Below are positions 1 to 5,068 of a DNA stretch of 20,334 nucleotides, piece by piece. This stretch comes from a virus. Made by a program: the position numbers and the translations under genes. The DNA lies in the IMG/VR virus record IMGVR_UViG_3300031857_001734, positions 1-20,334 of that record; one strand, written 5' to 3'. The first letter of the stretch is position 1. Each line of letters begins with the position of its first letter. The notes below the pieces were generated by a model. That model ran no database searches, was not told where the DNA came from, and saw only the letters and a program-made list of their open reading frames with translations.

Positions 1-245
1 CCGAAGATGCTATTCAGACAGCCCGAGAGTTAGCCACGCATGCGTCTGACATTAGACATTTGCAAGATGACATGGACAAGATGTTGGAAAACATGAAAAC
101 CATGCAAGCAACGCTGACGGCTATTGATAAAACATTGTCTGAAGCCAAAGGTGGTTGGAGAATGTTGATGCTGTTGGCAGGTGCAAGTGGTACTGTTGGG
201 GCGGGGGTAGTTCAACTCGTGCATTGGTACTCAGGAGGCAAGTGA
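1..245 (+). CDS. Partial coiled-coil, single-pass membrane protein
   Basis: The gene runs in from the left edge; the first complete codon is at base 3 and the reading frame is open to TGA at 243-245, so the true start lies outside the window. The visible 80 residues fall into two parts. The first is a polar heptad-like helix (ARELATHASDIRHLQDDMDKM and onward) that should form a coiled coil. The second is a hydrophobic segment near the C-terminus (WRMLMLLAGASGTVGAGVV), followed by a short tail HWYSGGK. This layout, soluble coiled coil then one C-terminal membrane helix, resembles XhlA/haemolysin-type small phage proteins, but that is a resemblance of architecture only. The stop codon shares a base with the next start (TGATG), which implies cotranslation with the basic protein downstream. 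Function is unknown; a holin accessory or membrane anchor is possible. Confidence 0.7.
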   Translation, partial: EDAIQTARELATHASDIRHLQDDMDKMLENMKTMQATLTAIDKTLSEAKGGWRMLMLLAGASGTVGAGVVQLVHWYSGGK

Positions 246-589
246 TGCCTAGCACGAGTAAGAAGCAACACAATTTCATGGCGGCGGTGGCTAATAGTCC
301 AAAGTTTGCCAAGAAAGTAGGAGTCCCGCAGTCTGTGGGCAAAGAGTTTACAACTGCGGACAAAGACCGCAAATTTTCAAAAGGTGGTGATACTATGGCT
401 TCCAAAATGAATGCTGGCTTCATGGCAATGATGGCTAAGAAAAAAGGCGCTCCTGCTAAAAAAATGGCTGGTGGCGGTATGGCAATGGGCAAGGTCAAGA
501 CAGCGGCTCCTAGCAAAGACGGTATTGCTGAAAAAGGCAAAACCAAAGGCAAGATGGTTAAAATGAACATGGGCGGCAAAGCCTGCTAA
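245..589 (+). CDS. Small basic protein with C-terminal tag and terminal Cys
   Basis: This 114-residue protein starts at ATG 245, inside the TGATG overlap with the preceding gene; the longer upstream frame would run through that gene's coding sequence. It is very rich in Lys, Gly, Met and Ala. The N-terminus MPSTSKKQHNFMAAVANSP resembles the opening of many small phage proteins of the MPxxSKxQ type (DUF3008-like, from memory). Residues 72-82 contain KKMAGGGMAMG. Residues 92-104 (DGIAEKGKTKGKM) are nearly repeated at the end of the next protein. The only cysteine is the last residue, C114. It lies just before the connector genes, so a virion-associated, DNA-binding or internal head role is plausible, but no function is established. 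Confidence 0.75.
   Translation: MPSTSKKQHNFMAAVANSPKFAKKVGVPQSVGKEFTTADKDRKFSKGGDTMASKMNAGFMAMMAKKKGAPAKKMAGGGMAMGKVKTAAPSKDGIAEKGKTKGKMVKMNMGGKAC
518..556 (+). repeat. First copy of DGIAxKGKT tag-coding sequence
   Basis: Encodes DGIAEKGKTKGKM at the C-terminal side of the gene at 245-589. It matches the segment at 1016-1054 in protein (10 of 13 residues identical) and in DNA, with an identical run GACGGTATTGCTG at the start of both. This suggests a duplicated C-terminal module rather than chance lysine richness. Confidence 0.7.
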
Positions 590-598
590 GGGGTCGAC

Positions 599-1060
599 AT
601 GAAACGACGTTACGACGATGGCGGTGAAATAGACGCGCTGGAAGAGGCGAATAAACGCGAAGACATGGGGTTGAAGAACCCTAACGCCAAAGAATATGGC
701 GAGTCTGGCACCTCTTACACGACAAAAGCCGAGCCTAAAACAAAGCCTAAAACAAAGCCTAAAGCCGTAAGAAGAGGCTTTGACGAGCCTGAGCCTAAAC
801 TTATTGACGCCTCTAATATTAGAAGTGGCCGTCGTGATTTTGAAGAGTCACAAATGGCCTCCTCTGACAAGACCAAAATGTCTGTATCAGAGCGTGCCAA
901 GGCAGCCCGTGAGAGCGCTAGAAGCGGTAGTGGGTCAACCGATAAGCGTTCTGTTAACGAGCGCATTCGTTCTGCTATGGGCATGAAAAACGGCGGTTCT
1001 GCCTCTTCACGCGCTGACGGTATTGCTGTTAAAGGCAAGACCCGTGGGAAGATGTGCTAA
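599..1060 (+). CDS. Basic/charged mini-protein sharing the DGIAxKGKT tag
   Basis: A 153-residue, highly charged and probably disordered protein. It starts with ATG 599, nine bases after the previous stop, with an AAGGGG ribosome site at 588-593. Residues 5-11 read YDDGGEI. Residues 46-56 are a short Pro/Lys/Thr tandem repeat (PKTKPKTKPKA). The middle is Ser/Arg/Lys-rich, and residues 140-153 are DGIAVKGKTRGKMC, the same tag as in the upstream protein. The sole cysteine is again the final residue. I recognise no enzyme or fold. Its position between a membrane protein and the connector genes, and the shared tag, suggest that it works with the upstream protein, perhaps as a virion-packaged or DNA-associated protein; this is inference. 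Confidence 0.75.
   Translation: MKRRYDDGGEIDALEEANKREDMGLKNPNAKEYGESGTSYTTKAEPKTKPKTKPKAVRRGFDEPEPKLIDASNIRSGRRDFEESQMASSDKTKMSVSERAKAARESARSGSGSTDKRSVNERIRSAMGMKNGGSASSRADGIAVKGKTRGKMC
733..763 (+). repeat. Short tandem repeat (12-base unit, about 2.6 copies)
   Basis: The unit GCCTAAAACAAA occurs at 733-744 and 745-756 and is followed by a partial third copy, GCCTAAA. It encodes the PKTKPKTKPK linker of the charged mini-protein. Such a repeat could vary in length by slippage while keeping the frame. Confidence 0.8.
1016..1057 (+). repeat. Second copy of DGIAxKGKT tag-coding sequence
   Basis: Encodes DGIAVKGKTRGKMC at the extreme C-terminus of the gene at 599-1060. It pairs with the copy at 518-556. 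In this copy the tag is the end of the protein, while in the first copy ten more residues follow. Confidence 0.7.
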
Positions 1061-1063
1061 ACC

Positions 1064-1339
1064 ATGATGGCCAGCCGCGGTATGGGAGACATCTCCCCTT
1101 CTAAAATGCCCAAGGGTAAGAAGAAGGCCCGACGGGACGACACCGACTTCACGCAATACGCTGAAGGCGGCAAAGTAAATGCGGCTGGCAATTACACAAA
1201 GCCTAGTCTTCGCAAGAAGATTGTGTCTCAAGTAAAAGCCGCAGCTACGCACGGCACTGGCGCAGGTCAGTGGTCTGCTCGTAAAGCACAGCTTGTTGCC
1301 AAGAAGTACAAGGCGGCAGGCGGGGGTTACCGAGATTGA
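1064..1339 (+). CDS. Small basic phage protein (QWSARKAQ type)
   Basis: A 91-residue basic protein; ATG 1064 and ATG 1067 are both possible starts and no strong ribosome site separates them. Residues 16-24 are a Lys/Arg cluster (PKGKKKARR), and 32-38 read YAEGGKV. The conserved block is NAAGNYTKPSLRKK, then GAGQWSARKAQLVAKKYK, ending AGGGYRD. From memory this block recurs in small proteins of many aquatic phages, always without an assigned role. The high positive charge fits binding to nucleic acid or to an acidic virion surface. The next gene begins on a TTG that overlaps this stop by four bases, so the two are probably made together. Confidence 0.8.
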   Translation: MMASRGMGDISPSKMPKGKKKARRDDTDFTQYAEGGKVNAAGNYTKPSLRKKIVSQVKAAATHGTGAGQWSARKAQLVAKKYKAAGGGYRD

Positions 1340-1569
1340 AAGCGCCCCAAAAATCATTGAAGGACTGGGGCGACCAAAAATGGAGAACCAAAAGTGGTAA
1401 AAAATCTTCTGACACGGGCGAGCGATACCTTCCTAGTGCTGCGATTAAAAGCCTCAGCCCTGCTGAGTACGCTGCGACAACGCGTGCGAAACGTGCTGGC
1501 AAAAAAGCCGGAAAACAATTCGTAGCACAACCCAAAACGATTGCAAAGAAAACGGCAGGCTTTAGATGA
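1336..1569 (+). CDS. DUF5872-like small basic protein, TTG start
   Basis: A 77-residue Lys-rich protein. The start is TTG 1336 within the TTGA overlap with the previous gene; no ATG lies in frame before the conserved part, and residues from the first codons onward look family-like. Key stretches are SLKDWGDQKWRTKSGKKS, TGERYLP, the SPAEYAATTRAKRAGKKAGKQF region and a C-terminal IAKKTAGFR. This order of motifs matches DUF5872-type proteins as I remember them, which occur in aquatic phages and some giant-virus or algal genomes and are of unknown function. The stop overlaps the next ATG (ATGA), which ties this gene to the head-tail adaptor downstream. Confidence 0.75.
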   Translation: MKAPQKSLKDWGDQKWRTKSGKKSSDTGERYLPSAAIKSLSPAEYAATTRAKRAGKKAGKQFVAQPKTIAKKTAGFR

Positions 1570-2495
1570 CCACTTCAGGAACCGCAGCGTTTAACCTTGA
1601 CCTTACTGAGTTGGTTGAGGAAGCGTTTGAACGCGCCGGTTCGGAGTTGCGTACGGGCTACGACTTACGTACTGCCCGTCGTTCATTGAACTTGATGTTT
1701 GCGGATTGGGCAAACCGTGGCGTCAACATGTGGACGTTTGAGCAGGGGACAATTAACCTGACTCCGGGTCTGAACACCTATGCCCTACCTGTAGATACAG
1801 TGGATCTACTTGAGCATGTGATTCGCACGGGCGCGGGTAGCGCGTCCACACAGGCTGACCTGACCATCACGCGTATCAGTGTTTCTACTTACGCCACAAT
1901 CCCCAACAAACTGCAACAAGCCCGACCTATTCAGGTGTGGTATCAGCGTTTGGATGGCCAGACTTCTTCTATTGGTACCACGCTTAACGGCGGAATCACT
2001 GCCACAGACACCACAATCACGTTGACTTCCACTGCGGGCTTGCCTGCTACGGGGTTCTTGTTAATTGAAAACGAGACTATCCAGTACGGCTACATCTCTG
2101 GCAACGTACTTAACAACTGTTTCCGTGGGCAGAACGGCACAAACGCAGTACAACATTCAACCGGCGTGTCTGTGTACACACAGAATTTGCCCTCTATAAC
2201 CGTTTGGCCAACACCAGACAACAGTACAACGTATCAGTTTGTTTACTGGCGCATGCGCCGTATTGATGATGCTGGTGGCGGTGTACGCACGATGGATGTG
2301 CCTTTCCGCTTTTTGCCCTGTATGGTGGCCGGTCTTGCTTACTATTTGGCTCTTAAGATTGAGAATGGCGCTGAGCGCTTGCCGGTCTTAAAGCAACAAT
2401 ATGACGAAGCTTGGCAACTTGCCGCTGATGAAGATCGTGAGAAGGCTTCGGTTCGTTTTGTTCCGAGGCAAATGTTTATTGGTAGCGGTACGTAA
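1566..2495 (+). CDS. Head-tail adaptor, P22 gp4-like, with inserted beta module
   Basis: This 309-residue protein probably binds under the portal and extends the DNA channel, like the P22 gp4 tail accessory factor and related adaptors. Support comes from the helical N-terminus (LTELVEEAFERAG, then TARRSLNLMFADWANRG), the beta segment FEQGTINLTPGLNTYALP, and the C-terminal ITVWPTPDNSTTYQFVYW followed by RIDDAGG and the helical VAGLAYYLALKI. Residues about 135-205 look like an extra domain: a Gly/Thr-rich beta module (TDTTITLTSTAG, then CFRGQNGTNAVQHSTG). It splits the core between RPIQVWYQR and LPSITVWPTP, which are usually close together in this family. It starts at the ATGA overlap with the upstream mini-protein and ends directly against the next ATG. 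Confidence in adaptor function is good; the gp4 versus SU10-type assignment is less certain. Confidence 0.8.
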   Translation: MTTSGTAAFNLDLTELVEEAFERAGSELRTGYDLRTARRSLNLMFADWANRGVNMWTFEQGTINLTPGLNTYALPVDTVDLLEHVIRTGAGSASTQADLTITRISVSTYATIPNKLQQARPIQVWYQRLDGQTSSIGTTLNGGITATDTTITLTSTAGLPATGFLLIENETIQYGYISGNVLNNCFRGQNGTNAVQHSTGVSVYTQNLPSITVWPTPDNSTTYQFVYWRMRRIDDAGGGVRTMDVPFRFLPCMVAGLAYYLALKIENGAERLPVLKQQYDEAWQLAADEDREKASVRFVPRQMFIGSGT

Positions 2496-2885
2496 ATGGG
2501 CAATCGGTTTGCTTCTGGTAAGAACAGTATCGCCATGTGCGATAGGTGTGGCCAACAGTACAAATTGACGGCTCTGAGACAAGAAGTTATCAAGACAAAG
2601 CTTTACAATTTGATGGTGTGTGATACGTGTTGGGATCCCGATCAGCCGCAGTTGCAGTTGGGTATGTATCCAGTGGATGATCCGCAGGCAGTGCGTAACC
2701 CACGTAAAGACACAACGTACGTTACGGCAGGCACAAACGCTAGTGGCAATTTGACTGGCGGTTCGCGGGATGTTCAGTGGGGGTGGGCACCGGTAGGTGG
2801 GTCGAGTAATTTTGATGCGGCGTTGACACCAAACTACTTGGTGGCAACGACATTTGTTGGTACAGTTACAGTAACAGTTACTTAG
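2496..2885 (+). CDS. Small protein with CxxC...CxxC zinc-ribbon-like pair
   Basis: A 129-residue protein starting immediately after the previous stop (TAA then ATG, no spacer). Cysteines C15 and C18 (MCDRCG) and C42 and C45 (VCDTCW) form a CxxC-23-CxxC arrangement typical of a small zinc ribbon. Conserved-looking text follows: WDPDQPQLQLGMYPVDDPQA. The second half is Gly/Thr/Asn-rich beta-type sequence ending in alternating Thr/Val (VGTVTVTVT), which resembles virion surface proteins. It lies within the connector block between two adaptors, so a small virion component is the most economical reading. An alternative is a regulatory zinc protein, but the C-terminal half does not look like one. 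Confidence 0.7.
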   Translation: MGNRFASGKNSIAMCDRCGQQYKLTALRQEVIKTKLYNLMVCDTCWDPDQPQLQLGMYPVDDPQAVRNPRKDTTYVTAGTNASGNLTGGSRDVQWGWAPVGGSSNFDAALTPNYLVATTFVGTVTVTVT

Positions 2886-2894
2886 GAGTTAGTT

Positions 2895-3065
2895 ATGAAA
2901 GACAAGACACAAGACATGAAGATGATTAAATCTGCTGTCGGTAAGCACGAGAAAAATATGCACCCCGGCAAAACGCCTACAAAGCTTGCCAAGGGCGGTA
3001 AGACCAATGAGATGATGATGCAGTATGGTCGCGGTATGGCCAAAGTTAAGAATCAGGGGAAATAA
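2895..3065 (+). CDS. 56-residue basic mini-protein
   Basis: The start is ATG 2895, with an AGGAG ribosome site at 2884-2888; the stop is TAA 3063-3065. The protein begins MKDKTQDMKMIKSAVGKHEK, has KLAKGGKTNE at residues 30-39, and ends MMMQYGRGMAKVKNQGK. The Lys/Met-rich composition and the KGG motif resemble the mini-proteins at 245-1569. From memory, very similar short proteins sit beside adaptor genes in uncultured aquatic phages. No function is known. The clear ribosome site and tight packing (one base to the next ATG) make it a convincing gene despite its length. Confidence 0.75.
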   Translation: MKDKTQDMKMIKSAVGKHEKNMHPGKTPTKLAKGGKTNEMMMQYGRGMAKVKNQGK

Positions 3066-3066
3066 C

Positions 3067-3264
3067 ATGGCCAAGATTAACAATCAACCCGCCTCTATAA
3101 ACCCCGGCACACCTCCAAACCGCAGTAAAGCCGATACCGTGAATATGTCTATTGGCAACATCAGCAAAAACGCTGGTAACGAAACCACTAAGACATCCGG
3201 TATTGTCACCCGTGGTAACGGTGCGGCAACCAAAGGCACGATTGCCAGAGGCCCAATGGCATGA
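3067..3264 (+). CDS. 65-residue Asn/Thr/Gly-rich mini-protein
   Basis: ATG 3067 was chosen because an upstream in-frame GTG at 3025 lies inside the previous gene. An AGGGG ribosome site lies a few bases before the chosen ATG. The product begins MAKINNQPASINPGTPPN, is polar throughout and ends RGNGAATKGTIARGPMA, an ending seen from memory in other aquatic-phage mini-proteins. There is no membrane segment and no cysteine. The stop overlaps the next ATG (ATGA), so it should be cotranslated with the second adaptor. A role in head-tail joining or as a packaged small protein can only be guessed. Confidence 0.7.
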   Translation: MAKINNQPASINPGTPPNRSKADTVNMSIGNISKNAGNETTKTSGIVTRGNGAATKGTIARGPMA

Positions 3265-3926
3265 ATTACACCGCACTCAGCGCTGCTATTCAAGCGTATA
3301 CGGAGAACACGGAAGCAGATTTCGTGGCTAATATTCCCGTGTTCGTTCAGCAAGCTGAGCAGCGTATTTACAACAGCGTTCAGTTTCCGTCTATTCGTAA
3401 GAACATGACGGGCGTGGTGTCCACCACAAGTACGTACCTGTCTGCACCAGACGATTATTTGGCTACGTATTCGTTGGCGGTCATTGACGCTACTGGCAAC
3501 TACGAGTACCTGTTAAACAAAGACGTTAACTTTATTCGTCAAGCGTATCCAAGCGCTAGCGATGTAGGTTTGCCAAGGTATTACGCTTTGTTTGGCCCAA
3601 CAGTCAGCGGTAGCACAATCACAACTGAGTTGACGTTCATTCTGGGGCCAAAGCCAGATGCCAACTACACCGTTGAGTTGCATTACTACTATTACCCCCA
3701 GTCGATTGTCACCGCTTCAACTACATGGCTTGGTGATAACTTTGATTCTGTGCTTTTGTATGGCTCTTTGGTTGAGGCTTACACCTACATGAAGGGTGAG
3801 CAGGACATGATGGCGCTGTACAACCAGAAGTTCATGGAAGCATTAGCACTTGCAAAACGTTTGGGCGATGGTATGGAGCGTCAAGACGCTTATCGTTCTG
3901 GTCAGTTCCGTCAGAAAGTAACTTGA
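3261..3926 (+). CDS. Second adaptor protein, SU10-adaptor type
   Basis: This 221-residue protein resembles the SU10-type phage adaptor family. It has a helical start (YTALSAAIQAYTENTE, then VFVQQAEQRIYNSV) and a beta strand pair around LSAPDDYLATYSLAV. Then comes LPRYYALFG, followed by an amphipathic beta run ending in VELHYYYYPQSI, and a helical C-terminus (DSVLLYGSLVEAYTYMKGE onward). This order parallels the gp4-like protein at 1566-2495, so the two may be distant paralogues forming successive rings below the portal. It starts in an ATGA overlap. The alternative is that this is the true adaptor and the upstream protein is the head-closure factor; sequence alone does not decide. Confidence 0.75.
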   Translation: MNYTALSAAIQAYTENTEADFVANIPVFVQQAEQRIYNSVQFPSIRKNMTGVVSTTSTYLSAPDDYLATYSLAVIDATGNYEYLLNKDVNFIRQAYPSASDVGLPRYYALFGPTVSGSTITTELTFILGPKPDANYTVELHYYYYPQSIVTASTTWLGDNFDSVLLYGSLVEAYTYMKGEQDMMALYNQKFMEALALAKRLGDGMERQDAYRSGQFRQKVT

Positions 3927-3927
3927 T

Positions 3928-4347
3928 ATGGCGATTGTCCAAACTCAAACCACTAGCTTTAAGGCGCAGTTGTATCAAGGTATTCATGACCTGACGACCG
4001 ACGTTATCAAGATTGCCTTGTATACGGCTAACGCTAATTTGAATGAAGACACAACTGTGTACAGTTCAACTGATGAAGTGGCCAACACGGGCACTTACGT
4101 CGCTGGTGGGGCACAGCTAACTCCCATCACAATAGGCACGTCTGGATACACAGCTTACGTGGGCTTCCCAAACATCTCGTGGACAGGCGCAATCACAGCT
4201 AGGTGTGCTTTGATTTACAACGTCACACAGGGTAACAAGTCTGTAGCCGTGTTGGATTTTGGTTCAGACAAAACTTCTACAACCACGTTCACCATTACCA
4301 TGCCAACCAACGGCCCAACCACTTCATTGATTAGGAGTTCAAATTGA
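3928..4347 (+). CDS. Putative virion surface/decoration protein (copy A)
   Basis: A 139-residue beta-rich protein starting at ATG 3928, one base after the previous stop. It opens MAIVQTQTTSFKAQLYQGIH and then has IKIALYTANANL, TYVAGGAQLT and IYNVTQGNKSVAVLDFG, and it ends in TFTITMPTNGPTTSLIR. The protein at 4556-5044 contains the same landmarks in the same order, so the two are paralogues. Size, Thr/Ala/Gly richness and position after the adaptors fit a head-decoration or tail-surface protein. From memory, similar proteins are annotated only as phage structural or hypothetical. I infer a virion location and cannot specify the site. Confidence 0.7.
   Translation: MAIVQTQTTSFKAQLYQGIHDLTTDVIKIALYTANANLNEDTTVYSSTDEVANTGTYVAGGAQLTPITIGTSGYTAYVGFPNISWTGAITARCALIYNVTQGNKSVAVLDFGSDKTSTTTFTITMPTNGPTTSLIRSSN
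4333..4337 (+). promoter_or_regulatory. Ribosome site fixing a TTG start
   Basis: AGGAG lies six bases before TTG 4344, inside the end of copy A of the surface protein. It is the main evidence that translation of the 63-residue protein starts at this TTG rather than at a later ATG. Confidence 0.7.
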
Positions 4348-4535
4348 TTGTTACGACAACCAAAGGCGACATGGACGATTCCTTGCTTGAAAAGCGAGAA
4401 GGTTCATTAGATAATGACAACGAGTCAACCACATGGGTGGAGTATTGGTTGGATGGTGAACTTGTCCACCGTTCGGTGCACGTTCAATTGAAGAAATCGG
4501 TGGGGCTGAAAGTCGAAGCCGCATCTTTCGGTTAA
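4344..4535 (+). CDS. Small acidic protein, TTG start
   Basis: A 63-residue protein whose TTG start sits in a TTGA overlap with the previous stop and has an AGGAG site at ideal spacing. The first half is acidic (TKGDMDDSLLEKREGSLDND). The second half is more ordered: TTWVEYWLDGELVHRSVHV, then a basic strand KKSVGLKVEA. The WLDGELVHRSVHV phrase recurs, from memory, in tiny proteins next to phage structural genes. It separates the two paralogous surface proteins. A chaperone or minor particle protein for them is possible. No enzyme motif is visible. Confidence 0.7.
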   Translation: MIVTTTKGDMDDSLLEKREGSLDNDNESTTWVEYWLDGELVHRSVHVQLKKSVGLKVEAASFG

Positions 4536-4555
4536 TTTTTTAAAGGAGCCTCATC

Positions 4556-5044
4556 ATGGCAAATACTCAAGCAATGTGTACATCATTCATGGAAGAAATT
4601 CTAGAAGGCGTGCATAATTTCACGACCGGTACAGGCAACACTTTCAAAGCCGCGCTTTTTGTTGCCACTGCTAACACTTCTTCAAGTACAACTTTGTGCG
4701 CCAGCGTAACTGCTTATGCAACAACGGTTAATACAATTCCCGAAGTGTCAGGTACAAATTACGTAGCTGGGGGCGTAACAGTAACAAACGGCACATCGCC
4801 TTTGGCTACAAACACTTCTACTACGGCGGGCACTGCCTATTGGACTCCCAGTGCTAGTTTGACATACACAAACGTAACATTGACTACGGCATTTGATACT
4901 GTGTTGATTTACAACTCATCGGCTTCTAACAAGGCTGTTAGCGTTCATACCTTTGGTTCACAGACCGTGACTGCCGGTACGTTTACGCTGACAATGCCTG
5001 CTAACACAACATCTACTGCTCTGATCCGTTTGGCAACAACCTGA
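4556..5044 (+). CDS. Putative virion surface/decoration protein (copy B)
   Basis: A 162-residue paralogue of the protein at 3928-4347, with a strong ribosome site (AAAGGAG at 4542-4548) before ATG 4556. Shared landmarks are TSFMEEILEGVHNFTTG against the copy A start, KAALFVATANT, NYVAGGVTVT, VLIYNSSASNKAVSVHTFG and FTLTMPANTTSTALIR. Copy B carries an extra Thr/Ser-rich stretch in the middle (about residues 40-60). The strong ribosome site suggests higher production than its neighbours, as expected for a many-copy surface protein. Its stop at 5042-5044 lies two bases before a hairpin that masks the next gene's ribosome site. Confidence 0.75.
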   Translation: MANTQAMCTSFMEEILEGVHNFTTGTGNTFKAALFVATANTSSSTTLCASVTAYATTVNTIPEVSGTNYVAGGVTVTNGTSPLATNTSTTAGTAYWTPSASLTYTNVTLTTAFDTVLIYNSSASNKAVSVHTFGSQTVTAGTFTLTMPANTTSTALIRLATT

Positions 5045-5045
5045 T

Positions 5046-5061
5046 CCTCCTGTCTAGGAGG
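5046..5061 (+). promoter_or_regulatory. Hairpin hiding the ribosome site of the repeat-protein gene
   Basis: CCTCCT (5046-5051), a four-base loop GTCT and AGGAGG (5056-5061) form a perfect six-pair stem. The right arm is the Shine-Dalgarno sequence for ATG 5069; the left arm is an anti-Shine-Dalgarno sequence. The stem begins two bases after the upstream TGA, so a ribosome finishing copy B would hold it open. This predicts translational coupling of the repeat protein to copy B. Confidence 0.6.
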
Positions 5062-5068
5062 GCAGTAA

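Noticed and set aside
441-466. A-rich runs as possible frameshift sites in the basic mini-protein
   Set aside because: The runs are not in the X XXY YYZ frame and no sensible product continues in the shifted frame.
121-579. 152-residue minus-strand ORF, hydrophobic
   Set aside because: It is the antisense of the Lys/Met/Gly-rich gene at 245-589 and overlaps the preceding gene; its hydrophobicity follows from reading lysine codons backwards, and it has no promoter or ribosome-site context.
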